The notes beneath the pieces were generated by a model that made no database searches, was not told where the DNA came from, and was given only the letters and a program-made list of their open reading frames with translations. A program made the position numbers and the translations under genes. Below are positions 25,860-32,694 of a DNA stretch of 64,000 nt, in pieces (position 1 is the first letter of the stretch; each line of letters starts with the position of its first letter). Origin of the DNA: Desulfobacter sp. (GTDB lineage Bacteria; Desulfobacterota; Desulfobacteria; Desulfobacterales; Desulfobacteraceae); contig CP054837.1 in the NCBI GenBank assembly GCA_028768525.1, positions 744,001 through 808,000 on the forward strand, given 5' to 3'.

Positions 25860-26888
25860 TTAAATCTGGATCATATACTTTTCAATCCGCTGTCTGAAAA
25901 CAGGGTGGTTGAAAAACTCATTTCCCATGGCGGCCGGGGATTTAACCCCCATATCCGCCTTCCGGATTTCTTCAAATTCTTCTGCGGCTTCCCGGTATAT
26001 GCGGTGGGCCTGTGCCAGGGTCACCTTCTCAAACCGAATCCGGTTTCCCGGTACGCCCTGGGCCAGGCGGTCCAGGTCCGTGGAAATCACCGTGGCGATT
26101 TTGGCATATCCCCCCACGGTCTGTTCGGCCAGAAGGACAATGGGCTGCCCGTCTTCCGGGATCTGTACCCCGCCGGGCAGGCTGGGCTCGGAAATAATAC
26201 TCCTGGGCATCCCCGGTTTCAGTTCCACGGCCGTTCCTGCCAGCCGGTACCCCATGCGGTTGGCCTTGTCCGTTATTGTAAAAACCGAATTAAAAAAGAT
26301 CTCCAGGCCCTTATCAAAATAAGCATCCTGGGGACCGGGAACCGCCCGAAGTACCATCTCATCAGGATGGTCGGGAATCCATTGCCCGGGCAGTTCCCTT
26401 AAGCAATCCCCCCCCTGGGCGGCGGCGCGCTGGATCACATCACCGGCAGCCGCAAGCCGCCCGTCAATGCCGCCGATTCTGGCACCGATATAGGTGGACC
26501 GGCTGCCCATGACCTCGGGAACCTCAATGCCGCCGGACAGGGCCAGGTAGGCCCGGCACCCCTTGTCCGCCGCCCCCATGGCAATACGGTCCCCGGGGCG
26601 GACCCGGTGGGCGGCCCAGTTGCGGCAGGGCCTGCCGTTGACCGTCAGCCCCATGTCGGCACCGGCCACGGCCAGGACCATATCATCCAGGACGTCCATC
26701 TGAGCGCCCATGAAGGTAAATTCCAGAACCGCGCAGGACTCGTCATTTCCCGCCAGAATATTGGCCAGGCGCCCTGCCCGCTTATCCAGCATGCCGCAGG
26801 GGGGCACTCCGAACTGCTGAAACCCGAACCGGCCCAAATCCTGGACCGTTGTGAAAGGGCCGGGTGAAATGATTTTCAAGGCATTCAT
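25860..26888 (-). CDS. pxpC: 5-oxoprolinase subunit PxpC (biotin-dependent carboxyltransferase-like)
   Basis: 342 residues of the KipA/allophanate-hydrolase-2 fold (PGPFTTVQDLGRFGFQQFGVP at the N-terminus, DRLAQGVPGNRIRF near the end). With PxpA and PxpB it hydrolyses 5-oxoproline (pyroglutamate) to glutamate at the cost of ATP, in the cytoplasm. Overlaps pxpB by 4 nt. Confidence 0.93.
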   Translation of the reverse strand: MNALKIISPGPFTTVQDLGRFGFQQFGVPPCGMLDKRAGRLANILAGNDESCAVLEFTFMGAQMDVLDDMVLAVAGADMGLTVNGRPCRNWAAHRVRPGDRIAMGAADKGCRAYLALSGGIEVPEVMGSRSTYIGARIGGIDGRLAAAGDVIQRAAAQGGDCLRELPGQWIPDHPDEMVLRAVPGPQDAYFDKGLEIFFNSVFTITDKANRMGYRLAGTAVELKPGMPRSIISEPSLPGGVQIPEDGQPIVLLAEQTVGGYAKIATVISTDLDRLAQGVPGNRIRFEKVTLAQAHRIYREAAEEFEEIRKADMGVKSPAAMGNEFFNHPVFRQRIEKYMIQI

Positions 26889-27616
26889 TCAACAGCCTCC
26901 CCGGCCCTGGCGGCGTCGGCCATCCGCCTGAATTCATCCAGGGTAATGGGCTTGAACCGGAGCCGGTCACCCGCCTTTAGCAGAATAGGGTTCTCCCGCC
27001 GGGGATCAAAGAGTTTCACCGGACACCTGCCGATGAGCTGCCAGCCGCCTGGGCTGTCAATGGGGTAGATCCCGGTCTGGTTGTTGGCAATCCCCACAGA
27101 ACCTGCTGGCACCCGGGTACGTGGGGTGGACAGCCGGGGGGTATGGATTTTCTCGGAGAGCCCGCCCAGGTAGGGGAACCCCGGGGTGAACCCGATCATG
27201 TATATGGGATAGAGGGGCGCGGTGTGAACGGCCACCACCTCCTGGGGCGTGAGCCCGTTGACTTCGGCCACATGGGCCAGATCGGGCCCAAAACTTTCAT
27301 GGTAGCATACGGGAAGTTCCACCACCTCCGGCTCCGGCAGGGGCATGCCGGCAAGGCCGGCATTGGTCTGTTCAAGCAGAGGGATCAAGGTATCCGGATC
27401 TGTAATCAGCGGATCGTAGATGAGCACCAGGGAACAATAGGTGGGAATAATCTCTTCCACCCCCCGGGGCATCTCCTGTGCCAGCCGCCCGGCCACCGCC
27501 CGGATGCGGGTATTGACCTCCGGATCAATGAAATTTGCAAATTCCATGAGCAGGCCCCTGTCCCCTGCCGGCCGGAATACCGGATTGTTGTAAATCTGTT
27601 CGGTTGCCTCTGCCAT
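26885..27616 (-). CDS. pxpB: 5-oxoprolinase subunit PxpB (KipI-like)
   Basis: 243 residues with the family landmarks GDRGLLMEF near residue 18-26, then CYHESFGPDLAHVAE, GFTPGFPYLGGL and TPRTRVPAGSVGIA. Partner of PxpC, with a cyclophilin-like fold. It starts 113 nt after pxpA; that gap holds a palindrome cluster, so pxpB may begin its own transcript. Confidence 0.93.
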   Translation of the reverse strand: MAEATEQIYNNPVFRPAGDRGLLMEFANFIDPEVNTRIRAVAGRLAQEMPRGVEEIIPTYCSLVLIYDPLITDPDTLIPLLEQTNAGLAGMPLPEPEVVELPVCYHESFGPDLAHVAEVNGLTPQEVVAVHTAPLYPIYMIGFTPGFPYLGGLSEKIHTPRLSTPRTRVPAGSVGIANNQTGIYPIDSPGGWQLIGRCPVKLFDPRRENPILLKAGDRLRFKPITLDEFRRMADAARAGEAVE

Positions 27617-27666
27617 TCACCCGGTCCCGTTTAGGTTCACTCTGTAATAACAATGGTTAAATTAGA

Positions 27667-27709
27667 AAATATACTTGTCATATATTTATAAATTATGTCA
27701 AGTATATTT
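27667..27709. promoter_or_regulatory. AT-rich palindrome cluster upstream of pxpB, likely GntR operator
   Basis: AAATATACTTG (27667-27677) and CAAGTATATTT (27699-27709) are perfect inverted arms with CATA/TATG continuing inward. The left part also forms its own AAATATA-N7-TATATTT palindrome. A matching AATATA-N7-TATATT site lies upstream of the gntR gene, supporting common control by that regulator. Confidence 0.65.
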
Positions 27710-27729
27710 AACATATGCTATTTAATCTT

Positions 27730-28512
27730 CTATCCGGCCATGGCGGTAACAACGATTTCACGGGCTTCCAGGCCCGTCCGGATCTCTTTTACCAGATTCA
27801 CGGCTTCCTGGTTATCCCCGTGGACACAAAGGGTCTGGACATCCAGTTCAATGCGGGACCCGTCGCTGGCAATGACAAATCCCTCGGCCATGTCCAGGGC
27901 CCGTTTTGCCACCTGAGCAGGATCTGAAATCACCGCACCAGGCTGGTTCCGGGGAACCAGTGTCCCCTCCGGTGTATAGGCACGGTCCGGAAAAGCCTCA
28001 AAGACCACATTGAGCCCCAGTTCAGCCCCCGTCTGCCGCATGGTCTCCCCCTTTTTTCCGGCCAGGGCGACGAAACGCAGGTCCGGGTCCAGGCTGAGAA
28101 CGGCCCGGGCAACAGCGCGGGCAGCCGCCTTGTTTTCCACGGCATCCAGATAAAGGGCGCCATGGGGTTTGACATGCTGAAGCCGCACCCCATGGACCCG
28201 GCAAAACGCCTGGAGCGCCCCGATCTGGTAAACCAGGTATTGCTGGATCTCCTGGGGGCTCAGGTTCATCTTCCGCCGGCCGAATCCCATGAGGTCCGGA
28301 TAGCCGGGATGGGCACCGACCCCCACCTTGTTCTCCTTTGCCCAGCGCACTGTGGCATCCATGACCAGAGGGTCTCCGGCGTGCCAGCCGCAGGCCACAT
28401 TGGCCGAGGTGATATACGGCATGACATCCCTGTCCATACCGATGGTGTAATTGCCGAAGCTCTCGCCCATGTCGCAGTTCAAATCAATTGTTTTAATCTC
28501 AGGGGTATTCAT
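27730..28512 (-). CDS. pxpA: 5-oxoprolinase subunit PxpA (LamB/YcsF family)
   Basis: 260 residues. The N-terminal DLNCDMGESFGNY and the ANVACGWHAGDP and VGAHPGYPD motifs are diagnostic. It supplies the hydrolase part of the ATP-dependent 5-oxoprolinase. It follows gntR by 16 nt and is separated from pxpB by a regulatory gap. Confidence 0.95.
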   Translation of the reverse strand: MNTPEIKTIDLNCDMGESFGNYTIGMDRDVMPYITSANVACGWHAGDPLVMDATVRWAKENKVGVGAHPGYPDLMGFGRRKMNLSPQEIQQYLVYQIGALQAFCRVHGVRLQHVKPHGALYLDAVENKAAARAVARAVLSLDPDLRFVALAGKKGETMRQTGAELGLNVVFEAFPDRAYTPEGTLVPRNQPGAVISDPAQVAKRALDMAEGFVIASDGSRIELDVQTLCVHGDNQEAVNLVKEIRTGLEAREIVVTAMAG

Positions 28513-28528
28513 TGCTTGTCCTCCGGTT

Positions 28529-29215
28529 TCAGGAAACCATGAATTGAACGATCCGTTTCCTGAAGGTTTCCAAATGATGTGTCAATAATTGTTTCAGCCC
28601 CTCCCCGTCCTTTGCCTCAAGACATGCGATGATCTGTTCATGTTCCTCAATGACGCTTGCATAATGGTCTTCAAGGCTCTGTTCCGGCCCCACCACCGTA
28701 TTATAGGAAAGATAGGAAAGACGCTTGGCCTCGCATCTTACATCGTGGACCGCACGGATTAAAAATTCATTCTGAGAGGCGGAGGCCAGTGCCATGTGAA
28801 AGTCATGGTTGGCTTCCACCATTCCGAGAAGATCGCCGTGCTTAACGGTCTTCCCGATCTCGGCATTGGCCGCCCGCATCTTTTTCAGGGCCGGGACACA
28901 GTTCTTAGTCACGGCAATATCCACCACACCGGCTTCAAAGATACCCGTGGATTCAAACATGGCCTTGGTATTCTGCAGGGTGATGGGACGGACAATCACC
29001 CCTTTATTGGGATGGGATTCCACCATTTTCTCACTCTGGAGCCGGACCAGGGCCTCCCGTATGGGAGTCCTGCCGATACCCAGTTCCTCCACAAGCTGGC
29101 ATTCTTCAAGGTGCTGGCTGGGCTGGTATTCCAGGCTGATGATGCGCCGGACAATGGCTTCATAGGCCACCAAAGCAAGGGGCTGTTTGTGGGCTTTTTC
29201 TTTTCTGGTCGTCAT
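28529..29215 (-). CDS. GntR-family regulator (FadR/FCD type)
   Basis: 228 residues. Winged HTH (QLVEELGIGRTPIREALVRLQ) then an all-helical FCD domain with metal-site-like His (ANHDFHMALASAS, HDVRCEAKR, EHEQIIACLE). Such regulators sense a small organic acid. Being first in the 5-oxoproline cluster, it probably senses 5-oxoproline or a derivative and controls pxpA and the pxpB-TRAP genes. ATG is preceded by a GGGGG-rich site. Confidence 0.92.
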   Translation of the reverse strand: MTTRKEKAHKQPLALVAYEAIVRRIISLEYQPSQHLEECQLVEELGIGRTPIREALVRLQSEKMVESHPNKGVIVRPITLQNTKAMFESTGIFEAGVVDIAVTKNCVPALKKMRAANAEIGKTVKHGDLLGMVEANHDFHMALASASQNEFLIRAVHDVRCEAKRLSYLSYNTVVGPEQSLEDHYASVIEEHEQIIACLEAKDGEGLKQLLTHHLETFRKRIVQFMVS

Positions 29216-29243
29216 ACTCCCCCCTTTTTATAGGATTTACGCC

Positions 29244-29279
29244 ACTCTACAAAACCATAAAATATATTTCAAGTATATT
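29244..29279 (-). promoter_or_regulatory. Promoter of gntR-pxpA with overlapping operator
   Basis: On the minus strand TTGAAA (29272-29267) precedes TAGAGT (29249-29244) by 17 nt. The palindrome AATATA-N7-TATATT (29261-29279) covers the -35 box, as expected for autorepression. It matches the motif upstream of pxpB. Confidence 0.6.
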
Positions 29280-29408
29280 AGTGAATATTTTATTTCAGGG
29301 GTTCCGCCAATTTTGCAAAAAAGAACCGAACAAAAGCAAATCCGCCGTTTTCATGCCTTAATCCCTGCTAATCCTCCCTAAACCGGCCCTATCCCCCATT
29401 TTTCCCGT
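29280..29408. other. Intergenic stretch between gntR and tRNA promoter
   Basis: AT-rich stretch with no ribosome site and no gene-like frame. Nothing further recognised. Confidence 0.4.
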
Positions 29409-29437
29409 TTGATAAACCCGGGGGCCTCTGGTATATT
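29409..29437 (+). promoter_or_regulatory. Sigma70 promoter of tRNA-Tyr/tRNA-Thr
   Basis: TTGATA (29409-29414), a 17-nt spacer, then TATATT (29432-29437). The tRNA-Tyr gene starts 32 nt downstream. Confidence 0.75.
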
Positions 29438-29468
29438 CGCCCGACCTTTTTGATGGAGACATCAACCC

Positions 29469-29553
29469 GGTGGGGTTCCCGAGTGGTCAAAGGGATCAGA
29501 CTGTAAATCTGACGGCTCAGCCTTCGGAGGTTCAAATCCTCCCCCCACCACCA
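29469..29553 (+). tRNA. tRNA-Tyr (anticodon GTA)
   Basis: 85 nt with the long variable arm of tRNA-Tyr. Acceptor arms GGTGGGG and CCCCACC, anticodon loop containing CTGTAAA (anticodon GTA), T-loop TTCAAAT, and an encoded CCA at the end. Confidence 0.95.
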
Positions 29554-29561
29554 GCACCAAA

Positions 29562-29638
29562 GCCCATGTAGCTCAGTCGGTAGAGCGCTTCCTTGGTAAG
29601 GAAGAGGTTCACCAGTTCGATTCTGGTCATGGGCTCCA
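29562..29638 (+). tRNA. tRNA-Thr (anticodon GGT)
   Basis: 77 nt. Acceptor arms GCCCATG and CATGGGC, anticodon stem CTTCC/GGAAG around TTGGTAA (anticodon GGT), T-loop TTCGATT, discriminator T followed by encoded CCA. It lies 8 nt after tRNA-Tyr, so the two are co-transcribed. Confidence 0.95.
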
Positions 29639-29721
29639 CCCCCTTCCCCTTTTTTCACTTGAAATCTCCTGCGGCTCCGGCCATACTGCCCTGAAAAAAC
29701 CCATAACACCTCAAGGATACT

Positions 29722-30657
29722 ATGGCATCTCATCTATGGCAGGATCCAGGAATCTGGGCCGGGCTGAACACCCCGGATATGGAAACCCAAAAAGCGGATG
29801 TGGTAATTTTCGGAATTCCCTACGACGGCAGCGTCTCATTCAGGGCCGGGGCGGCCCAGGCCCCCGACGCCCTCAGAAAGATCACCTATACCATTTCCCC
29901 CACCACCGAAGATTTCAATTCATTTGCAGACCTGAAAATTAAGGATGCGGGCAATATCACCGGAAAATCCAGGGAAGAGGTATTTGCAAAGGCACGGGAA
30001 CTCACCGCGGAACTGGTGGAAAAAGACCGGTTCTTCATCATGATCGGCGGCGACCATTCCGTGACCATACCGGTGCACCAGGGCATTGACCACGCCCTGG
30101 ACCAGCCCTTCGGCATCGTCCATATCGACGCCCATTTTGATCTCTGCGACCACCAGGACGGCGACCGGTTCTCCCACGGCTCAACCCAGCGCCGGGCACT
30201 GGAACTTGAAAATATAAGGGGAATAGAAGATATATTTTTCCTGGGCATCCGCTCCATCGAAACCGATGAACTGGAATTTTTCAACACCCACCCCGTCCAG
30301 GTGATCTCTGCCAAGGAAATCGCCGCAACAGGGGTGGACAACGCCCTTGCCAGGATAAAAAAACAACTGGGCCATTTAAACAAAATTTACCTGACCATTG
30401 ACATCGACTGCCTGGACCCGGCCTATGCCCCGGGCACCGGCACCCCACAGTTCGGGGGCTTAAGTTCCCGGGAACTGCTGGGTCTGATGGAAGGAATATT
30501 TGAACTCCCGGTGATGGGAATGGATATTGTGGAAGTCGCCCCAGGGCTGGATGATTCCCTCACCGCCGTATTTGCGGCCCGCAAACTGGTCACCGAGGCC
30601 ATGGGGCTCATCCGCAGAAAAACAGGGCCCGCCGGAAAAAACGGCGGGCCCAGCTAA
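29722..30657 (+). CDS. speB: Agmatinase (ureohydrolase family)
   Basis: 311 residues. Hydrolyses agmatine to putrescine and urea with a two-manganese centre. Metal motifs GGDHS (about 109-113), DAHFD (about 136-140) and DIDCLDP (about 227-233) are intact, and GMDIVEVAP follows. The length fits agmatinase; guanidinobutyrase or another ureohydrolase is possible. AAGGA lies upstream of the ATG. The last codons contain the hairpin that appears to terminate the opposing gene. Confidence 0.88.
   Translation: MASHLWQDPGIWAGLNTPDMETQKADVVIFGIPYDGSVSFRAGAAQAPDALRKITYTISPTTEDFNSFADLKIKDAGNITGKSREEVFAKARELTAELVEKDRFFIMIGGDHSVTIPVHQGIDHALDQPFGIVHIDAHFDLCDHQDGDRFSHGSTQRRALELENIRGIEDIFFLGIRSIETDELEFFNTHPVQVISAKEIAATGVDNALARIKKQLGHLNKIYLTIDIDCLDPAYAPGTGTPQFGGLSSRELLGLMEGIFELPVMGMDIVEVAPGLDDSLTAVFAARKLVTEAMGLIRRKTGPAGKNGGPS
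30625..30651 (-). terminator. Minus-strand terminator embedded in the end of speB
   Basis: GGGCCCGCCG and CGGCGGGCCC form a perfect 10-bp stem with a 7-nt loop. On the minus strand it is followed by TGTTTTTC, 30 nt after the stop of the PEP-CTERM-like gene. On the plus strand an A-run follows, so it terminates mainly leftward. Confidence 0.7.
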
Positions 30658-30683
30658 AAAAATCAAGCCTCAATGGGGCGGAA

Positions 30684-31775
30684 CTACCCCCTCCGCCGCC
30701 CCAGTCCGGCCAGGGCCAGCAGTCCGGACCCCAGCAGCCAGACCGCCCCGGGCACAGGCGCATGGGAGACATAGATGTTGAACCGGCCCAGGCGGTCTAT
30801 GGTGGTCTCATCCCCGTCATCCCCGTGGGCAAGGAAATCCAGTTCAAATTCACTGCTCTGGAAAAGGTCAAAGGCGTCAAAGAGGGTGGTTTCATACTTG
30901 GCCTCCATGGTGAGGATGGGAATCCCCAGGGCCAGGGCGGCATAGAGGTCAAGGTCCTGGCTGAATCTGTTTTTCCCCACGGAGAAATCCTCCAGGCTGA
31001 TCTCCCAGTGGCCGGGCAGATCCAGGTCCAGTTCCAGATCCAGGAGGCTCCCCCCGGTCAGCCCGGTGAAGGCCAGGTCCATGGTCCGCTGGGTCATGGA
31101 TTCCATATGGGTGTACCTGACGATGCCGGTGATGGTTTCAGGGGTAAACCAGAGGCTCTGCTTCAGGCCCAGCTCCAGTGCAAACTGGATAAAGGCCACA
31201 TCAAATCCCGGGGCCAGAAGGTCCTTATTTTCCACAACGGATACGGTATTGCCCAGGCCCGTGGTAAAGTCGTTGTCAATGTTGAGGTCGGCATTGACCA
31301 TCCCGACGGGAATGCTGATATCAATATCGTTGGGAAAGGGGGGAATAAGATGGGCCCACCAGGGGAAATCCACCTTCAGGTTGGCCGTCCCGGCCAGTTT
31401 GGCTCCGAAATCCGTGGCAATTTTGCTTTCGCCCTCGATCCCGTTATAGGCCAGGCTGATCTTTGTTTTTCCGGGGCTGCTCACCTGTCTGTTATAATTG
31501 GCCGAAATCCGCCCCTCCACATTTCCCGAAACGGTTCCGGTATCGGCCTGAAGCTCATAGGAGACACCCGTCCCCTTTAACATCCCCGATTGGACCTGGA
31601 GCCCGTCGCTGTACTTGTGGTTGAGCCCCGATGTCCCCGGCCCCCACATGCTCTGGCCCCCTGCCACCCCTGACCTGAAAATCCACGAATCCGTAGTCAC
31701 CACCGCATGCCCGGGAGCCGCCGCCCCCAGGACCAAGACCAGCACCGCCCAGCCGTAAAAAAACCTGCTTAACAT
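30684..31775 (-). CDS. Secreted protein with PEP-CTERM-like C-terminal sorting signal
   Basis: 363 residues. N-terminal signal peptide (FYGWAVLVLVLGAAAPGHA), a long beta-rich body of no family I recognise, and a C-terminal tail with VPGAVWLLGSG, a hydrophobic stretch and GRRRG. This tripartite tail is the PEP-CTERM type recognised by exosortase. No exosortase gene is in the window. The body shows repeated phrases on TGL and DLELDLDLPG. ATG at 31775 has AGGAGG 8 nt upstream. Probably exported to the surface or matrix. Confidence 0.82.
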   Translation of the reverse strand: MLSRFFYGWAVLVLVLGAAAPGHAVVTTDSWIFRSGVAGGQSMWGPGTSGLNHKYSDGLQVQSGMLKGTGVSYELQADTGTVSGNVEGRISANYNRQVSSPGKTKISLAYNGIEGESKIATDFGAKLAGTANLKVDFPWWAHLIPPFPNDIDISIPVGMVNADLNIDNDFTTGLGNTVSVVENKDLLAPGFDVAFIQFALELGLKQSLWFTPETITGIVRYTHMESMTQRTMDLAFTGLTGGSLLDLELDLDLPGHWEISLEDFSVGKNRFSQDLDLYAALALGIPILTMEAKYETTLFDAFDLFQSSEFELDFLAHGDDGDETTIDRLGRFNIYVSHAPVPGAVWLLGSGLLALAGLGRRRG

Positions 31776-31939
31776 GACCCATCCTCCTGATTCCTGTAAA
31801 TCTGATTGTAATTTCTGATAAGAACAGGTTTGAATATACAGAACAGCCTGCCGAAAATGCAAAAGCAAACCCCGTGAAAAAACGTGAAAATTAAATAATT
31901 TTTACATATCACCGCGTTAAAACCAGCACTTGCAAAAAA
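31776..31939. other. Divergent intergenic region, PEP-CTERM-like gene and TetR gene
   Basis: AT-rich, gene-free. It holds the leftward promoter of the PEP-CTERM-like gene, not resolved here, and borders the duplicated operator-like sites for the TetR gene. Confidence 0.4.
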
Positions 31940-31990
31940 TATAACATTGTTATACTTCATAAATTAGCATCACATATAACGCTGTTACAC
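31940..31990. promoter_or_regulatory. Two copies of a TetR-type operator
   Basis: A 16-nt motif, consensus TATAACRYTGTTAYAC, occurs at 31940-31955 and again at 31975-31990, 35 bp apart. Each core is a palindrome (ATAAC...GTTAT/C). They lie 21-71 nt before the TetR start codon, fitting autoregulation and control of the overlapping penicillin-acylase gene. Confidence 0.7.
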
Positions 31991-32010
31991 AATTTTTCGA
32001 GTGAGGCCCA

Positions 32011-32694
32011 ATGGAGACACCCAAGGGAAAAAATCCGGTTCAAAGCAGAGAAAAAATCATCAGTGCGGCCAGGGCCATCATACTGGAAAAAGGCATCAAT
32101 GCCCTGTCCATGAGAACCCTTGCCAAAGAATCCAACCTCGCCCTGCGCACCCTGTATAACCTTTACGGCAACAAGGAAAATGTCATCATTGAGATTTTCG
32201 AGCAGGGCACCCGGGCCATTGAAGAAGCAACGGCCAGGCTTCAGTCAAAAATGGAAAACGGCCCCTGGAAGACGGCCTACTACCAGGAATGGATTGAGGC
32301 CGTGGAGCCCATATTCCTGGAAAACCAGGCAGAGATCAAGCCCTCGGTGATTGCAGGGTTTTCCCTCGTCTCCCCCGGTGCAAAGAAACTGGCCCGGATA
32401 CACAAAAGAAGGATCAGCATCATCCAGGGGGCACTGGAGACGGCCGCCCGGAAAGGCCTGATATGGGCGGACCTGGACCTTGGTGTCTGCGCAAAACTTG
32501 CCTACCATAATTATTTTAATGTTGTGCTCCAGTGGGCCAGGGGGGAAATCGATGATTGGGGACTGGTTGTTTCCGGGCGGTATGCCGTCCAGACCATTTT
32601 GCATACCCTGATCAATGATCCGGCCCGGAGAAAAAACAACCTTAACCTTTTAAGGAAATTAAAAAAACGAGGTGACGACCATGAAAGCTGTTAA
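32011..32694 (+). CDS. TetR/AcrR-family regulator of the acylase gene
   Basis: 227 residues. TetR HTH near the N-terminus (ARAIILEKGINALSMRTLAK, LALRTLYNLYGNKENVIIE), then a helical ligand domain with Trp-rich segments (WIEAVEPIFLEN). Its last 14 nt overlap the start of the penicillin-acylase gene, so the two are co-translated. The duplicated palindromes just upstream are its likely operators. Ligand unknown. Confidence 0.9.
   Translation: METPKGKNPVQSREKIISAARAIILEKGINALSMRTLAKESNLALRTLYNLYGNKENVIIEIFEQGTRAIEEATARLQSKMENGPWKTAYYQEWIEAVEPIFLENQAEIKPSVIAGFSLVSPGAKKLARIHKRRISIIQGALETAARKGLIWADLDLGVCAKLAYHNYFNVVLQWARGEIDDWGLVVSGRYAVQTILHTLINDPARRKNNLNLLRKLKKRGDDHESC

Noticed and set aside
27694..27709. 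Promoter for pxpB from a minus-strand TTGACA in the palindrome
   Set aside because: No matching -10 at 16-18 nt. The TTGACA is part of the palindrome and may be chance.
29469..29638. Possible integration (att) site at the tRNA pair
   Set aside because: No integrase, no duplicated tRNA 3' end and no change in composition on either side.
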